A DNA stretch of 64,000 nt. Source: Candidatus Brocadia pituitae. GTDB taxonomy: Bacteria > Planctomycetota > Brocadiia > Brocadiales > Brocadiaceae. Made by a program: the position numbers and the translations under genes. The DNA lies in assembly GCA_017347445.1 (NCBI GenBank), contig AP021856.1, positions 3,852,613-3,916,612 on the forward strand. The letters are read 5' to 3'. Positions 43,313-54,316 of the stretch are shown here, piece by piece. Under the pieces are notes generated by a model, which made no database searches, was not told the DNA's origin, and saw nothing but the letters and a program-made list of their open reading frames with translations. How positions within the stretch are numbered: the first letter of the stretch is position 1; every line of letters begins with the position of its first letter.

Positions 43313-45184
43313 TTACGAAGCTTGGGTAACAGGTGCATTCTTCCCATTTGACCGGTGGAGTTCCTCCAGGAGTTTTTTCAGATCTTCTCCCTCGATAACT
43401 TCCTGTTCCATAAGCGTCTTGGCCATACCCTGTAAAATATCCTTCTTTTCTGTTAGTAGTCCCTTTACACGGTGAGACGATTCGTCTATAATCCTCTTGA
43501 TCTCCAAATCGATTTCCCGTGCCGTTTCCTCGCTATATTCTTTACTCGCAGCAAACCCACCGTTCAGAAAGAGTGGCCGATCGCCCTGCTCGAAGGTTAC
43601 CATGCCCATCTTTTCGCTCATGCCGTATTCCTTTACCATTAATTTAGCGATTTCCGTTGCCTTTTCCAAATCATTCTGGGCGCCTGTTGATATTTCGTTG
43701 AAGACAATCTCCTCTGCAATTCTTCCCCCAAGTAATATTGCAATGCGGTCAAGGAGTTCCGCCCTCGTCATAAGATACCGGTCTTCAGTAGGTTTTTGCA
43801 AGGTATACCCCAGCGCCCCGATACCGCGGGGTATCATTGAGATCTTGCGCACAGGGTCTGCATGTGGCATTGAGCATGCCACCAGCGCATGGCCTGATTC
43901 GTGATGGGCAACGATCTCCTTCTCTTTCTTGTTCATCAGACGCTTTTTCTTTTCGAGGCCTGCCATAATACGGTCAATGGCCTCTTCAAACTCCGGCATA
44001 CCTGCCGCCTTTTTATTTCTTCTTGCCGCAAGCAATGCCGCTTCGTTGACAAGATTGGCCAGATCAGCGCCGACAAAACCAGGTGTCATCGCTGCAATCG
44101 AATGCAGGTCAATCTCCTTTTCCAATTTCACATCTTTCACGTGTACTTTCAGTATTGCCTCACGACCGTGAAGATCGGGGCGATCAACGACCACCTGGCG
44201 ATCAAATCTGCCGGGTCTTAAGAGAGCGGAATCTAACATCTCCGGACGGTTGGTGGCTCCCATAATAATTACGCCCTTGTTGGAATCAAAACCGTCCATC
44301 TCCACCAGCAACTGGTTTAAAGTTTGTTCCCGCTCATCGTGTCCGCCCATAGGATTAGCGCCACGGGCCTTGCCGAGTGCATCAAGTTCATCGATAAAGA
44401 TAATACAGGGGGCTTTCTGGTCAGCCTGGTTAAATAGATCCCTTACCCGTGCAGCGCCCACTCCAACAAACATCTCGACGAATTCTGAACCACTCATGTT
44501 AAAAAAAGGTACTCCGGCCTCGCCTGCCACGGCTTTTGCCAGGAGGGTTTTGCCTGTCCCGGGAGCGCCGACGAGCAAGACACCCTTTGGGATTTTTCCA
44601 CCCAGGGCACGAAACTTTTCAGGCGTCTTCAGAAATTCAATAATCTCCTGCAACTCTTCCTTGGCCTCGTCGATACCTGCAACATCGTCAAAGGTTACAT
44701 TCAGGTCTTCCTGTGCATAGAGTCGGCCTTTGCTTTTACCAAATGTCATAATACTGCTTGCAGGACCAAATCGTTTAAATACAAGACGCCAAACTACAAA
44801 TAAGATTAATAATGGCATGACCCAGGAGAAAAAGAACGTTCTCAGCCATGGGCTCTCATAATGTCCTGCATATTTCACCCCCATAGATTCCAGGTCTTTC
44901 ACCAGGTCCTGGTCTTCAACGCGTGCGGTAACAAAGATGGCATTTTTTGTGGTGCCACGCTCCAACTCACGAAGTTTGCCTCGAATCATCATATGGCTAA
45001 TATGGCATTCGAGAACGTTTCCCTCTTTAACCATCTTTTTGAAATCACTGTACGAAACATCCCTTACCCCGGGGTTCATGAGGTACATTTGGAGTAAAAT
45101 AAAAAAACCAAAGGCGATAATAATATGCCAGACAGAAAACTTCTTTGGCATTTTAAACGGTATTTTTTTGAAATCCTTGAGCAT
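43313..45184 (-). CDS. ftsH: ATP-dependent zinc metalloprotease FtsH
   Basis: The 623-residue membrane protease has two transmembrane helices (about 18-38 and 112-132) around a small extracytoplasmic domain, the AAA module with [19 protein letters not shown] and the second-region ATNRPEMLD, and the protease with zinc site HESGH (usual form HEAGH) and the third ligand in a later helix. It degrades membrane proteins and short-lived regulators. AAGGAG lies five bases before the ATG. It is close to the dead lon gene and could carry part of that load. Confidence 0.97.
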   Translation of the reverse strand: MLKDFKKIPFKMPKKFSVWHIIIAFGFFILLQMYLMNPGVRDVSYSDFKKMVKEGNVLECHISHMMIRGKLRELERGTTKNAIFVTARVEDQDLVKDLESMGVKYAGHYESPWLRTFFFSWVMPLLILFVVWRLVFKRFGPASSIMTFGKSKGRLYAQEDLNVTFDDVAGIDEAKEELQEIIEFLKTPEKFRALGGKIPKGVLLVGAPGTGKTLLAKAVAGEAGVPFFNMSGSEFVEMFVGVGAARVRDLFNQADQKAPCIIFIDELDALGKARGANPMGGHDEREQTLNQLLVEMDGFDSNKGVIIMGATNRPEMLDSALLRPGRFDRQVVVDRPDLHGREAILKVHVKDVKLEKEIDLHSIAAMTPGFVGADLANLVNEAALLAARRNKKAAGMPEFEEAIDRIMAGLEKKKRLMNKKEKEIVAHHESGHALVACSMPHADPVRKISMIPRGIGALGYTLQKPTEDRYLMTRAELLDRIAILLGGRIAEEIVFNEISTGAQNDLEKATEIAKLMVKEYGMSEKMGMVTFEQGDRPLFLNGGFAASKEYSEETAREIDLEIKRIIDESSHRVKGLLTEKKDILQGMAKTLMEQEVIEGEDLKKLLEELHRSNGKNAPVTQAS

Positions 45185-45465
45185 GTATACTCCTTAAATA
45201 GAAACTACAGCAAGTAAATATTTCTGGATAATACCACATCCCCCCCTGCGAGAGTTTTCATCCTGTTCTTTTCACGATCACCGACAAACTGGTCTTACGA
45301 GATAGTTATAACAGATAATCGAAGCTATTCATAACCTATTTTAGCAAAAAGAGCTAAAACACACAAAAGAACTTTAAAACAAAGACCTTTGAAATACCGG
45401 GTAATATTCATACAATAGATACACGGACAAATTTATTGTTGTTAAAATCAAGGATTTTGAGAAAT

Positions 45466-47481
45466 ATGAATTTTTGCAGGTTATCCACCCGTTGTGAGAT
45501 TTTACCAATCGTACTTATTAGTGTGCTGGCAGTTATCACTTTTCTTAATTCACTCAGCAACACTTTCGTTTATGACGATGTTTTTACGATAACCGACAAC
45601 TATTTTATCAGGGAGTGGGAAAATTTTCCTGCCTTATTTACTGATGAGTATTTCAACACTTCAGGCGAAGTAACCTATCGCCCTGTTGTTACCCTTTCGT
45701 ATTTTATCGATTATTCGTTATGGAATCTCAATCCCCTTGGCTTTCACCTCACCAATATTTTGCTTCATACCACTTGCGCAGCGCTTGTTTATCTGATGCT
45801 GTCTTTCGTAATAAGGAATAGCATCATTTCATTTCTTTCGGGCATTTTTTTTGCCTCTCATCCCCTATTGACGGAGGTTGTGAATGGAGTCAGTTACCGG
45901 GAAGATCTTTTAGCTACCGCCTTTTTTCTTGGCACCGTGGTATTATGCGTTCAATCACGGAGGCATTTTCGCGCTTACCTCTTTCTCTACCCCTGCTCTA
46001 TAATCTCTTACCTCCTGGCTTTGTGTTCCAAGGAAACAGCGATCACCCTGCCTATGATTCTTTTTCTTTTTGACCGGGTTTTTCATGATACTGATGGGAT
46101 AAAAAAAACTGCTATGAAATACTATTTAGGATTTATTCTGGTGAGCGGTTTTTATCTGTTTCTGAGATTTGTTTGGTTTCATAATCCCGTGGAAAAACAG
46201 TTGCAGTATCCTGATAATAGTTTCCTGGTAAACGTGCTCACCATGCCAAAGATTATCGTGACCTATGTAAAACTGTTATTTTTCCCTGTGGGTTTTAGTG
46301 CAGAGTATTCGATACTATCCACAAAAACTCCGTTTGATACAACGTTTATTTGCAGTATTGGGTTTCTCATTGTCCTGGGAATAATTACCTGGAGAATGTA
46401 TCGTCATTCAAAGCTGGTATATTTTTTTGTACTCTGGTTTTTCATTACGCTGTTACCTACGTTGAATATTATTCCGATAGCAAATATTATGGCCGAGAGG
46501 TATCTGTATCTTCCGTCCGTGGGGTTTTGTGTGGTTTTATCGTGCATAGTTATGGAAATATGGAGGTTGCCGGCTGTCTTTCTTTTGGGAAAAACACGGG
46601 AAACGGAATATGGGAAAACCGGAAACCTCAATATTTTCACCGCGCACCTTCCGGGCAATTTAAACAACAACCCGCGCCGGCCGCTTTTCCTGTTCATGAC
46701 GTGCCTGGTTGCAGTCCCTGTTTTCCTTTATTCGCTGTCTGCAATGAGTAGAAACGGCATCTGGAGAGACCAATTTACGTTTTGGTCAGAAGCGGTGAAG
46801 GTTTCGCCCGATAGTTCCAGGGCACATAATAATTTGGGGATGATTTATCTTCAGGAAGGCAAACCGTCTTTGGCGATTTGTGAATTTCAAAAGGCTATCG
46901 TGGTTGAGTCAGATCCTGAGTATCATCACAATTTAGGGATGGCGTACCAGAAAGAAGGCAGAAGCGATGAAGCGTTTAACGAATATCAACGTGTTTTAAC
47001 CGCAAATCCTGCCTCTGCTATCACCTATAATAATATGGGTAATATCCTGATCGACAAAGGACAGATTGATGAGGGCATTTTAAAATTTAAAGAGGCGATT
47101 CGACTGAAACCGAAATACTACGATGCACACTTCAATCTCGGGCTTGCCTATTTCAAAAAAGGATTATTTGACGCTTCGCTCAATGAGTTTATACTTGCTA
47201 TTTTTTATGAACCTGATCATGCCGAAGCGTATAGTTGCCTGGGTACCGTTTATGCCAACATGGGACTTTTCGATGAAGCGATTGGAGCAATTGAGAAGGC
47301 AATACAACTAAGGCCTGATTATTCCCCTGCATATAAAAATCTCGGTATACTCTATCTTAATCATAAAAAGAATGCTCACAAGGCAGTATCCCTTTTGCGG
47401 GAGTTTATCAGGCTGGATCCAAAGAATAAAGATGCAGAGATGATTATGAATACGATAAAAGAAATTCAGGCATCAAAATAG
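45466..47481 (+). CDS. polytopic membrane protein with C-terminal TPR array (TMTC-like)
   Basis: A 671-residue protein from ATG 45466. About eleven transmembrane helices occupy residues 10-430, with an acidic loop after the first helix (TFVYDDVFTITDNYF), a DE/DD pattern known from GT-C type transferases such as TMTC O-mannosyltransferases. At least six TPR units follow (LGMIYLQEGKPSLAICEFQK, MGNILIDKGQIDEGILKFKE). A glycosyltransferase function using lipid-linked sugar is suggested by the topology, not proven. It has no operon partner. Confidence 0.8.
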   Translation: MNFCRLSTRCEILPIVLISVLAVITFLNSLSNTFVYDDVFTITDNYFIREWENFPALFTDEYFNTSGEVTYRPVVTLSYFIDYSLWNLNPLGFHLTNILLHTTCAALVYLMLSFVIRNSIISFLSGIFFASHPLLTEVVNGVSYREDLLATAFFLGTVVLCVQSRRHFRAYLFLYPCSIISYLLALCSKETAITLPMILFLFDRVFHDTDGIKKTAMKYYLGFILVSGFYLFLRFVWFHNPVEKQLQYPDNSFLVNVLTMPKIIVTYVKLLFFPVGFSAEYSILSTKTPFDTTFICSIGFLIVLGIITWRMYRHSKLVYFFVLWFFITLLPTLNIIPIANIMAERYLYLPSVGFCVVLSCIVMEIWRLPAVFLLGKTRETEYGKTGNLNIFTAHLPGNLNNNPRRPLFLFMTCLVAVPVFLYSLSAMSRNGIWRDQFTFWSEAVKVSPDSSRAHNNLGMIYLQEGKPSLAICEFQKAIVVESDPEYHHNLGMAYQKEGRSDEAFNEYQRVLTANPASAITYNNMGNILIDKGQIDEGILKFKEAIRLKPKYYDAHFNLGLAYFKKGLFDASLNEFILAIFYEPDHAEAYSCLGTVYANMGLFDEAIGAIEKAIQLRPDYSPAYKNLGILYLNHKKNAHKAVSLLREFIRLDPKNKDAEMIMNTIKEIQASK

Positions 47482-47658
47482 AAAGGCTTTTACGCTATCG
47501 GCTGCAAAGAACGCCCTAAGCTGCATTGCCATAGGTAAATATGCCGCGAGGTATCTGTGGCGGGTAGTAAAGAGTGATTATACTGTTGTTACCACTCTCC
47601 CAGCTGTGCAGGTCTTCCTGTCTCGTTGTGCTAGGTTAGGTTTGCATCACACGTCTAC

Positions 47659-49140
47659 TTAGAGAAGCAGGTTTCCGTTGAATTGCAATTTTCTATCAAC
47701 CTTATTTTTTAATTCCTCTTCGTCCAAGGCAAAGCCAGGACTGATCTCGATTGAACCAATCACATTATCGTGCGAATCAGTGGGGATGGAAACACCTATA
47801 TTCCGCAACCACCGTCCAAACTGATTGGTCATATCTTGTCTTGAGGTTGCCGGAGAGTTTTCTCCTTCCATATTCTTTATAGGTGAAAATTCATCTTTAC
47901 GCAGTACCTCCATAATCACGCTTTTTTTAACGTGTCTCAATATATCAAAAATAAAACCCTCGAATTTGATCGCATTGTTTTGTTTAGGATCGATCACATT
48001 CCCACATTCGCCTAAGTACGGGACCTTTTTTATTGCAGCATGATATGGGAGGGCCTCGCCTTGCTGATATACTTTTTCGAGGAAACGAATATTTATCACA
48101 TGAATCGCGATGTTTCCGGCATGGTATTTCAGCGAGCCATCTTCATTTTTTGCATGCATGTCTTTTCGGCTGAGTTCGCTGTATTCAATCATGTGTAGGT
48201 TTTTATCGATATATACTACGATTCCCACCTTTTCTTCGGGGTTACCTTTTTTAACAACTTTCAGTGATATCTCAGCTGCGTCTTCCAAATGATATCCAAC
48301 AAAGACGGGATCGGCCATCTTTATTAGAACGTTGTCAACCTGATGATAGAAGATGTTTTTAATACCGCATTGCTTCATGTTGTTTAAAATGCCCTTTTCC
48401 TTAAGGGCCATAAGGACTCCTCCGTGTCCGTTGGGGCTCATAATGATATTTGATTTTGAATCCATCAATACATTTCCCTGTAAGTCAACGACGGGGAGCA
48501 TGCCTTGTGTGAAAAAAGATATCTGATGGGGATCCAGTCCAAAAAATGTGTGAGCTTTGAAAAAATTTTGCGTTGCGGAGTCGTTATTTTGACTGGTCAT
48601 GATGTACCATGGAATTCTGGTATTGTATCTTTTCTGGACGGCAAGTATTTTTTCTGCATGGAGTTGAAAAATGCTCTTTCTGGTAATCGGTGAGATGGGG
48701 AACGTTCCTTTCGGTCCGTTGATTCCCAACCTTGTTCCATCACCGCCAGCAACCGTAAGAATGGCAACTTCTCCTCTTTGTATGGAGTTTTCACCGATAA
48801 GCCTTGTCCTCTGTGCTTTTTCCTTTTCAGCATCATTTTTTGGAGGTGCAATGATAGAAGGAGGAATCAAGTTGTCCTGAGATGTTTTGGTTGGTTTTAA
48901 TACTGCGTCATTGAACAGCTTCTTGATAAGGCAAAAATCGATAGTAGCTACCTGGTCTAAAAGATTCTTTTTTTCCGAGAGAGTTAGTTCATTCCACCAC
49001 CCGAAGATATGGGTTTGACCGGCTTCAAAGGCATTTTCAATAGCGTGTATAGAACCCGGGTATCCTTTTTCTAATAGTTCCCTTGTTAAGGTGTTGTAAT
49101 CTACCGGAAGATCTATAGATGGCAAATTAGCAGATTTCAT
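47659..49140 (-). CDS. UDP-sugar pyrophosphorylase, eukaryote-like UDPGP type
   Basis: The 493-residue enzyme has the nucleotide-binding loop VAGGDGTRLGINGPKGTF near residue 132 and, later, PNGHGGVLMALKEKG and the metal/uridine site FYHQVDNVLIKM. These match the UAP1/UDPGP family, which makes UDP-GlcNAc (or UDP-GalNAc, UDP-Glc) from UTP and sugar-1-phosphate. Most bacteria use the unrelated GlmU; this type is mainly eukaryotic and found in scattered bacteria. An AGGAG lies 11 bases before the ATG. It would supply precursors for surface glycans. Confidence 0.9.
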   Translation of the reverse strand: MKSANLPSIDLPVDYNTLTRELLEKGYPGSIHAIENAFEAGQTHIFGWWNELTLSEKKNLLDQVATIDFCLIKKLFNDAVLKPTKTSQDNLIPPSIIAPPKNDAEKEKAQRTRLIGENSIQRGEVAILTVAGGDGTRLGINGPKGTFPISPITRKSIFQLHAEKILAVQKRYNTRIPWYIMTSQNNDSATQNFFKAHTFFGLDPHQISFFTQGMLPVVDLQGNVLMDSKSNIIMSPNGHGGVLMALKEKGILNNMKQCGIKNIFYHQVDNVLIKMADPVFVGYHLEDAAEISLKVVKKGNPEEKVGIVVYIDKNLHMIEYSELSRKDMHAKNEDGSLKYHAGNIAIHVINIRFLEKVYQQGEALPYHAAIKKVPYLGECGNVIDPKQNNAIKFEGFIFDILRHVKKSVIMEVLRKDEFSPIKNMEGENSPATSRQDMTNQFGRWLRNIGVSIPTDSHDNVIGSIEISPGFALDEEELKNKVDRKLQFNGNLLL

Positions 49141-49657
49141 AAATATCTTTTCTCCTGATCAGTCAATAAGACTCACGAACCCTTTTCAATTCGACAGGCT
49201 ATAAATATCCCATTTTTGAGAAATGTCCACAAAAGCTTATAGGCATCACTTGATTCTGTGGCTGAAAAACCTTTTTGCTGTAACGGAAGTATCGGCAAAA
49301 ATGGTCAGAATTTTATTACTATTATGTCTGTTCTGTTGCCGGAAATGGGTTTCGCCAAAGACATCTATTTTCAGGCATAATGGATGAAAAACATGAATGG
49401 TTTTAGAGGAGTCAGCATATAGGTTCGTCTTGCCACTTACCACTGGACAAACAAAAAGTCAGCGTTGGATTATTATCGTATTTTTTGTAAGCGCAGCCCT
49501 TTTTACTTGCACACTTGCCATATTATAAAAAATTTCACATGAACAGCAAGAAATTTTCCCCGCAGTGTATGTAAACGCTTTTAAGAATTTAGACTTGAAA
49601 TACCTTTGCAATAACAGTAACCTTAGGCTTTATTTTATTAATCGTAAAGGGCATTAC
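49141..49657. other. non-coding gap
   Basis: This 517-base stretch between divergent genes contains only short frames without ribosome sites or recognisable domains. It presumably holds promoters for both sides, but I could not identify convincing boxes. Confidence 0.4.
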
Positions 49658-51988
49658 ATGAAAAAAGGCCTGCTTATCATTTTGGTTGCTGTTTGTTTTG
49701 TGATAGGAACAGGAACATTTGTGTATATCTTTGCAAAACGGGCAACCTCTGATGCATCGATAAAGAATCGATTGTTAGGCATGATGAAACAATTTGGAGA
49801 TGCGGAAATTGATTCTGTGCATATCGATTTTTTAGAAGGCATTACGATAGAAAACCTTTTGTTTATCGGTACTTCTGAAGATATACGAGGCAAAACGCTC
49901 AAAATTCCCCGTATTATATTAAAGCACGATCCACAATACCTTATAAAAGGGCAATTCGTTATTACTCATGCTATTATTGTCTCACCAGAGTTAACGGTTG
50001 AAAAGCCAACGGATATTTGGTCGCTTCTTGATGCTATTAAGGTAAATTTTGATAAGGCAATAACACCCCCGTATATGAATGTTTTACGGCAGGGTATCGA
50101 GATTAGAGATTTGAAGATACATATCAAAGAAGACCCGCAAACGTCCAGTCAGGAAATTAAATTGTCAGGCATAGATATTGTGTTTTTGCCATACGCGGGT
50201 TCCTTCAAAGATATTATTATCAAAGGAAGCATTGATGATGAATTTCTGGGGAATTATTCATTTACGATGAAACTTTTTCCTGACGGGCCTCGTCTTGATA
50301 TTGAGGCATACGCAAATAATATCATGATGAACGAGGAGTTTTGTGGCAGATTCCCTTACATAGGAAAGATGCTGTGGGAAGATTACGAACCTGTGGGGAG
50401 AGTCAGTGCTTCCTGTAATGCCTATTTTGATAATAAGGGTAAACAGAAAAAGATGGATTACGTCATCAGTGTCAATCTTCATGGGTTGAAGGCCATGCAT
50501 AAATATTTACCGGAACCGATGTATGATTTGAATGGCGAGTTGGAATTAAACACGGCAAGGATATATCTGAGAGGAATTGAAGCATATATCAAGTGCGGAG
50601 AATTTGCCTCTCTGGCCGAGCTGAGCGGCGCATTCGATCTCTACGGATCAAAAAAGACCTTTGCAGTAAAAATTGATAATCTCTTTATGAGCCAGGAATT
50701 GTTAAAAAAGGTGCCCGATATTAGCGAGTATGTGTACACAAAGATACAACCCTCTGGTCTGGTAGATTTGACTTTTCAATATAATGAAGGAGAGCACCAG
50801 AAACGGGATTATTACCTGAATGTAAAGGGCAAAGGCCTGGAGGTGAAGCTTGCAGATTTTCCCTTACCTATTTCATCAATAACCGGGGAGCTCAATCTTG
50901 CCAATAATATTATGGTATTTAAAAATGCCAGCGGTTTTATAGAATGTGGAGATCAGTTCGTTTTTACTGAAATGAACGGTGTGTATGATGTGAATAGCAA
51001 TCGAAAGATATTTCATTTCCATGCGCCAGATGTATCGCTGACAGAGTCCTTTTTTAAAAATCTGCCTAACGCGGCAATGGGAGAAAAGATTTGGACACAT
51101 CTGAGTCCGGCGGGTAAGGTAGGAATTAGTGGCACTTTCCAGGGTTTTTTGGAACAAAAGGATTTCGATTATACCATGGAGGTTGAACTCAAAGGTTGTG
51201 AGATTCTTGCCGGCACATATAAGATCCCTCTCCAGGGAATGGAAGGAAGGATCAAGCTTGATAAGCGGGGGATTCTGGGTAAACACATTAGTGCGCGATG
51301 TTGTGGCGGAAAGGTAGAAGGAGGCCTCGTTTTTAAGACAGACAGTAACCCGGATCAATACGAAGGAGAGGTAAATTTTACGGGAATTACACTGGAGGAA
51401 CTGACACGTAAAATTGGAAACAAAGAAAATGCCTTATCGGGTTTACTGTATGGAAATGTTAAATTCCAGGGGAGCGGTGTAGACCCTAAGGGTCTTTCCG
51501 CTAAGGGGAAAGTCAATGTAAATGAAGGTTATCTTTCTGAGGTTCCGATCATCCTGAATATTTTCAATGTCCTTAACCTCAGCCTGCCAAAAAAAGAAAG
51601 TTTTCATAGTGCAAAGGTAAAATTTAACATTGAAGATGGTGTAATCCATGTCACCGAAGGGATGGTTTATAGCGACACCGTTGAACTGAGTGGGCGTGGA
51701 GATATTAATTTTAACGGAAATGTTCACATCGATGTTGCTGCCGGATTCAATAAAGGTTTCTTTTCTCAGCTCCCCATTGTAGGAAAATTTTTCGACCTGA
51801 TCGTCGGCGGCGTGCGAAAACAATTGACGATGGTAGAAATCAAGGGCACATTTTCTAACCCAAAAACTCATTCGGTGCCTTTTAGGCCTTTTACCCGGTC
51901 TATTGAGAGTATGTTTGAAATATTACCAAAACACGAGCTGAATACGACTTCAGACGGTAAAAAGAAGGAGGAGGCAGGGAAACTATAG
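49658..51988 (+). CDS. AsmA-like protein
   Basis: The 776-residue protein starts MKKGLLIILVAVCFVIGTGT, a signal anchor, with AAAGGG upstream of ATG 49658. It continues as a long beta-rich chain with the C-terminal AsmA motifs LSGLLYGNVKFQGSGVDPKG, LSAKGKVNVNEGYL and ELSGRGDINFNGNV. AsmA/TamB-like proteins are thought to bridge the periplasm and carry phospholipids to the outer membrane. This supports a double-membrane envelope. It is six bases upstream of the acyl-CoA synthetase gene, an unexplained pairing. Confidence 0.85.
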   Translation: MKKGLLIILVAVCFVIGTGTFVYIFAKRATSDASIKNRLLGMMKQFGDAEIDSVHIDFLEGITIENLLFIGTSEDIRGKTLKIPRIILKHDPQYLIKGQFVITHAIIVSPELTVEKPTDIWSLLDAIKVNFDKAITPPYMNVLRQGIEIRDLKIHIKEDPQTSSQEIKLSGIDIVFLPYAGSFKDIIIKGSIDDEFLGNYSFTMKLFPDGPRLDIEAYANNIMMNEEFCGRFPYIGKMLWEDYEPVGRVSASCNAYFDNKGKQKKMDYVISVNLHGLKAMHKYLPEPMYDLNGELELNTARIYLRGIEAYIKCGEFASLAELSGAFDLYGSKKTFAVKIDNLFMSQELLKKVPDISEYVYTKIQPSGLVDLTFQYNEGEHQKRDYYLNVKGKGLEVKLADFPLPISSITGELNLANNIMVFKNASGFIECGDQFVFTEMNGVYDVNSNRKIFHFHAPDVSLTESFFKNLPNAAMGEKIWTHLSPAGKVGISGTFQGFLEQKDFDYTMEVELKGCEILAGTYKIPLQGMEGRIKLDKRGILGKHISARCCGGKVEGGLVFKTDSNPDQYEGEVNFTGITLEELTRKIGNKENALSGLLYGNVKFQGSGVDPKGLSAKGKVNVNEGYLSEVPIILNIFNVLNLSLPKKESFHSAKVKFNIEDGVIHVTEGMVYSDTVELSGRGDINFNGNVHIDVAAGFNKGFFSQLPIVGKFFDLIVGGVRKQLTMVEIKGTFSNPKTHSVPFRPFTRSIESMFEILPKHELNTTSDGKKKEEAGKL

Positions 51989-51994
51989 GCAGCT

Positions 51995-54085
51995 ATGATA
52001 GAACACTTCTTTTCACCGAATGCTGTTGCCATCATCGGAGCCTCCCGTGAGGAGGGGAAGGTGGGGCATGATGTACTGAAGAATTTGATTACCTGCGGAT
52101 ACGAAGGGAAGGTCTATCCCGTAAATCCCAAAGCGGACAATATCCTGGGAATCAAGACGTACCCCAGCCTCAGGGAAATTAAAGGCATCATTGATCTTGC
52201 GGTTATTGTTGTCCCCGCTCCGCATGTCCTTGCGATGGTTGATGAATGCTATGCTCAGGGAATTGATTCGATTATTGTCATCAGCGCTGGCTTTAAAGAG
52301 AGCGGTATTGAGGGTGCTGCGCGAGAGCGGGAATTACTCCAGAAGATCAGGCAGTATTCGATGCGCATGCTTGGGCCAAACTGCCTCGGATTGATTGATA
52401 CGAAATCAGCCCTCAATGTCTCTTTTGCCGCTGATATGCCTGCACCAGGCAATATTGCATTTATCTCCCAATCTGGCGCATTGTGTACATCAGTTTTGGA
52501 TTGGGCAATGCATGAATGCATTGGGTTTTCCAAATTTATTAGCATGGGGAACAAGACAGATATTAATGAGGCAGACCTCATACAAGTAGTTGAAAATGAT
52601 GACCAGACAAAGGTTGTTCTCGGTTATTTAGAGGGGGTAAACAATGGTACCGCCTTCATGGATGCCGCCCGGAAAATTACGAGAGAGAAACCGATGATCC
52701 TGGTAAAATCGGGAGGCACCGTGGCAGGCGCAAAGGCAGCCTCATCGCATACGGGAACATTGGCTGGCGCTGAGAATGCCTTTGATGCAGCTTTTAAACA
52801 GTCAGGGATTTTACGCGCAAGGACGATTGAAGAACTATTTGACTATGCAAGGATATTCAGCCAACAACCCCTTCCCAAAGGTCCACGGATCGCGATTATT
52901 ACCAATGCCGGAGGACCAGGAATTATTGCGGCAGACGCGGTAGAACGGTCAACATTGAAAATGGCAACCTTTTCCAAAGACACCCTGGACATCCTGCGTT
53001 CTTCTCTGCCGGCGATGGCAAATGTGTATAATCCTGTCGATGTCCTCGGAGATGCAAAGGCAGACCGGTATCAATTTGTCGTCGAAAAAGTCCTCGAAGA
53101 CCCTCATGTTGATATGGTTCTTATTATTTTGACGCCTCAGGCCATGACGGAAATCGAAAAGACGGCGGAGGCGATAGGCGAAATTGCAAATCGCACCAGT
53201 AAACCCGTCGTAACCTCCTTCATGGGCGGCAAAAGGATCGGGGCGAGTTTAAAAGTCATGTGCCAGAGAAAAGTCCCGAATTATTCATTCCCTGAAAGGG
53301 CAATATCAGCAGTCGAGGCTATGTACAAATACACCCTATGGCGTGAAAAACCAATTCCCGAAATAAAAAAAATACCTGTTCAAAGAGAAGAAGTAGTATC
53401 GGTCTTTAAAAAGGTCAGACAGGCTGGACGCCAGTCCCTGGGCGAAGATGAGGCAAAAGAGGTAATTTCAGTCTATGGTTTCAGGATTCCAAAGAGTATT
53501 TTTGCTGCCTCGGAAGCAGAGGCCGCCCAAGCGGCTGGGGAGATCGGATACCCGGTTGTCGCAAAGATTTCTTCACCTGACATCCTGCATAAATCTGATT
53601 TTGGGGGAGTAGTCGTTGGGATTAAAAACGATGCAGAGATTCGCAGGTTTTTTTGTGAGATTACCCAAAAGGCAAGACGGCTTGTGCCCACTGCAGAAGT
53701 AAGGGGTATCTTAGTGCAACAGATGATTACCGGCGGCAAGGAAGTGATCTTGGGCATGTCGCGTGACCCGCAATTCGGTCCTTTGTTGATGTTTGGTCTG
53801 GGTGGTATTTATATAGAGGTGCTCAGGGATGTCACGTTCCGGATAGCGCCGATAGGGTTGCACGAAGCGGAGGAAATGGTGCATGAGATCCGATCGCTTC
53901 CTCTTTTGAAAGGGGTGCGCGGTGAAAGACCGGCAGACATCCGCGCCCTTACCGATCATATTGTAAGGCTTTCTCAGTTGGTAACGGATTTCCCAGAAAT
54001 TATGGAGATGGATATCAATCCGTTGATGGTATTTCCCAACGGAGATGGCACAATGGCCATCGATGCACGTATAACAATATCGTAG
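51995..54085 (+). CDS. ADP-forming acyl-CoA (acetyl-CoA) synthetase, fused alpha-beta
   Basis: The 696-residue protein has a CoA-binding domain at the N-terminus (VAIIGASREEGKVGHDVL, VYPVNPK), a succinyl-CoA-ligase-like domain with the catalytic-histidine region SSHTGTLAGAENAF near residue 255, and a C-terminal ATP-grasp domain from about 470 (GYPVVAKISSPDILHKSDFG). It makes acetate plus ATP from acetyl-CoA, ADP and phosphate, or the reverse. It is typical of archaea, anaerobes and some planctomycetes. A related DRTGG-domain gene follows 231 bases later. Confidence 0.92.
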   Translation: MIEHFFSPNAVAIIGASREEGKVGHDVLKNLITCGYEGKVYPVNPKADNILGIKTYPSLREIKGIIDLAVIVVPAPHVLAMVDECYAQGIDSIIVISAGFKESGIEGAARERELLQKIRQYSMRMLGPNCLGLIDTKSALNVSFAADMPAPGNIAFISQSGALCTSVLDWAMHECIGFSKFISMGNKTDINEADLIQVVENDDQTKVVLGYLEGVNNGTAFMDAARKITREKPMILVKSGGTVAGAKAASSHTGTLAGAENAFDAAFKQSGILRARTIEELFDYARIFSQQPLPKGPRIAIITNAGGPGIIAADAVERSTLKMATFSKDTLDILRSSLPAMANVYNPVDVLGDAKADRYQFVVEKVLEDPHVDMVLIILTPQAMTEIEKTAEAIGEIANRTSKPVVTSFMGGKRIGASLKVMCQRKVPNYSFPERAISAVEAMYKYTLWREKPIPEIKKIPVQREEVVSVFKKVRQAGRQSLGEDEAKEVISVYGFRIPKSIFAASEAEAAQAAGEIGYPVVAKISSPDILHKSDFGGVVVGIKNDAEIRRFFCEITQKARRLVPTAEVRGILVQQMITGGKEVILGMSRDPQFGPLLMFGLGGIYIEVLRDVTFRIAPIGLHEAEEMVHEIRSLPLLKGVRGERPADIRALTDHIVRLSQLVTDFPEIMEMDINPLMVFPNGDGTMAIDARITIS

Positions 54086-54160
54086 CGTGGGTGGTTTATT
54101 CCCAGTATAATGCCAATCTCGAGGGATTTGTGCTACCTTTTTCGATTCATTAGGCCTCCC

Positions 54161-54197
54161 TGCGACTACACATAGTAGTCGCAGGCTTTAGCCTGCG
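54161..54197. repeat. two abutting small hairpins (REP-like)
   Basis: TGCGACTAC-acata-GTAGTCGCA (54161-54183) is a 9-bp hairpin overlapping CGCAGGC-ttta-GCCTGCG (54180-54197). The second is a widespread REP-like motif. Further on, TTGAATTTCCTGAACATGAA (54264-54283) resembles an end of the repeat at 38.7 kb. Confidence 0.55.
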
Positions 54198-54316
54198 TGG
54201 AGCTTGTGTTAAACTCTTGTGAGTATGTCCCAGGAACGCACCCTAAAGGGATGCGGTTACCTGATTGAATTTCCTGAACATGAACTTGAATGTTTACTGC
54301 AGAAAAGGGGCTTGTC

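Noticed and set aside
50876-51358. 160-codon open frame on the minus strand
   Set aside because: Antisense to the AsmA-like gene, with no recognisable domain.
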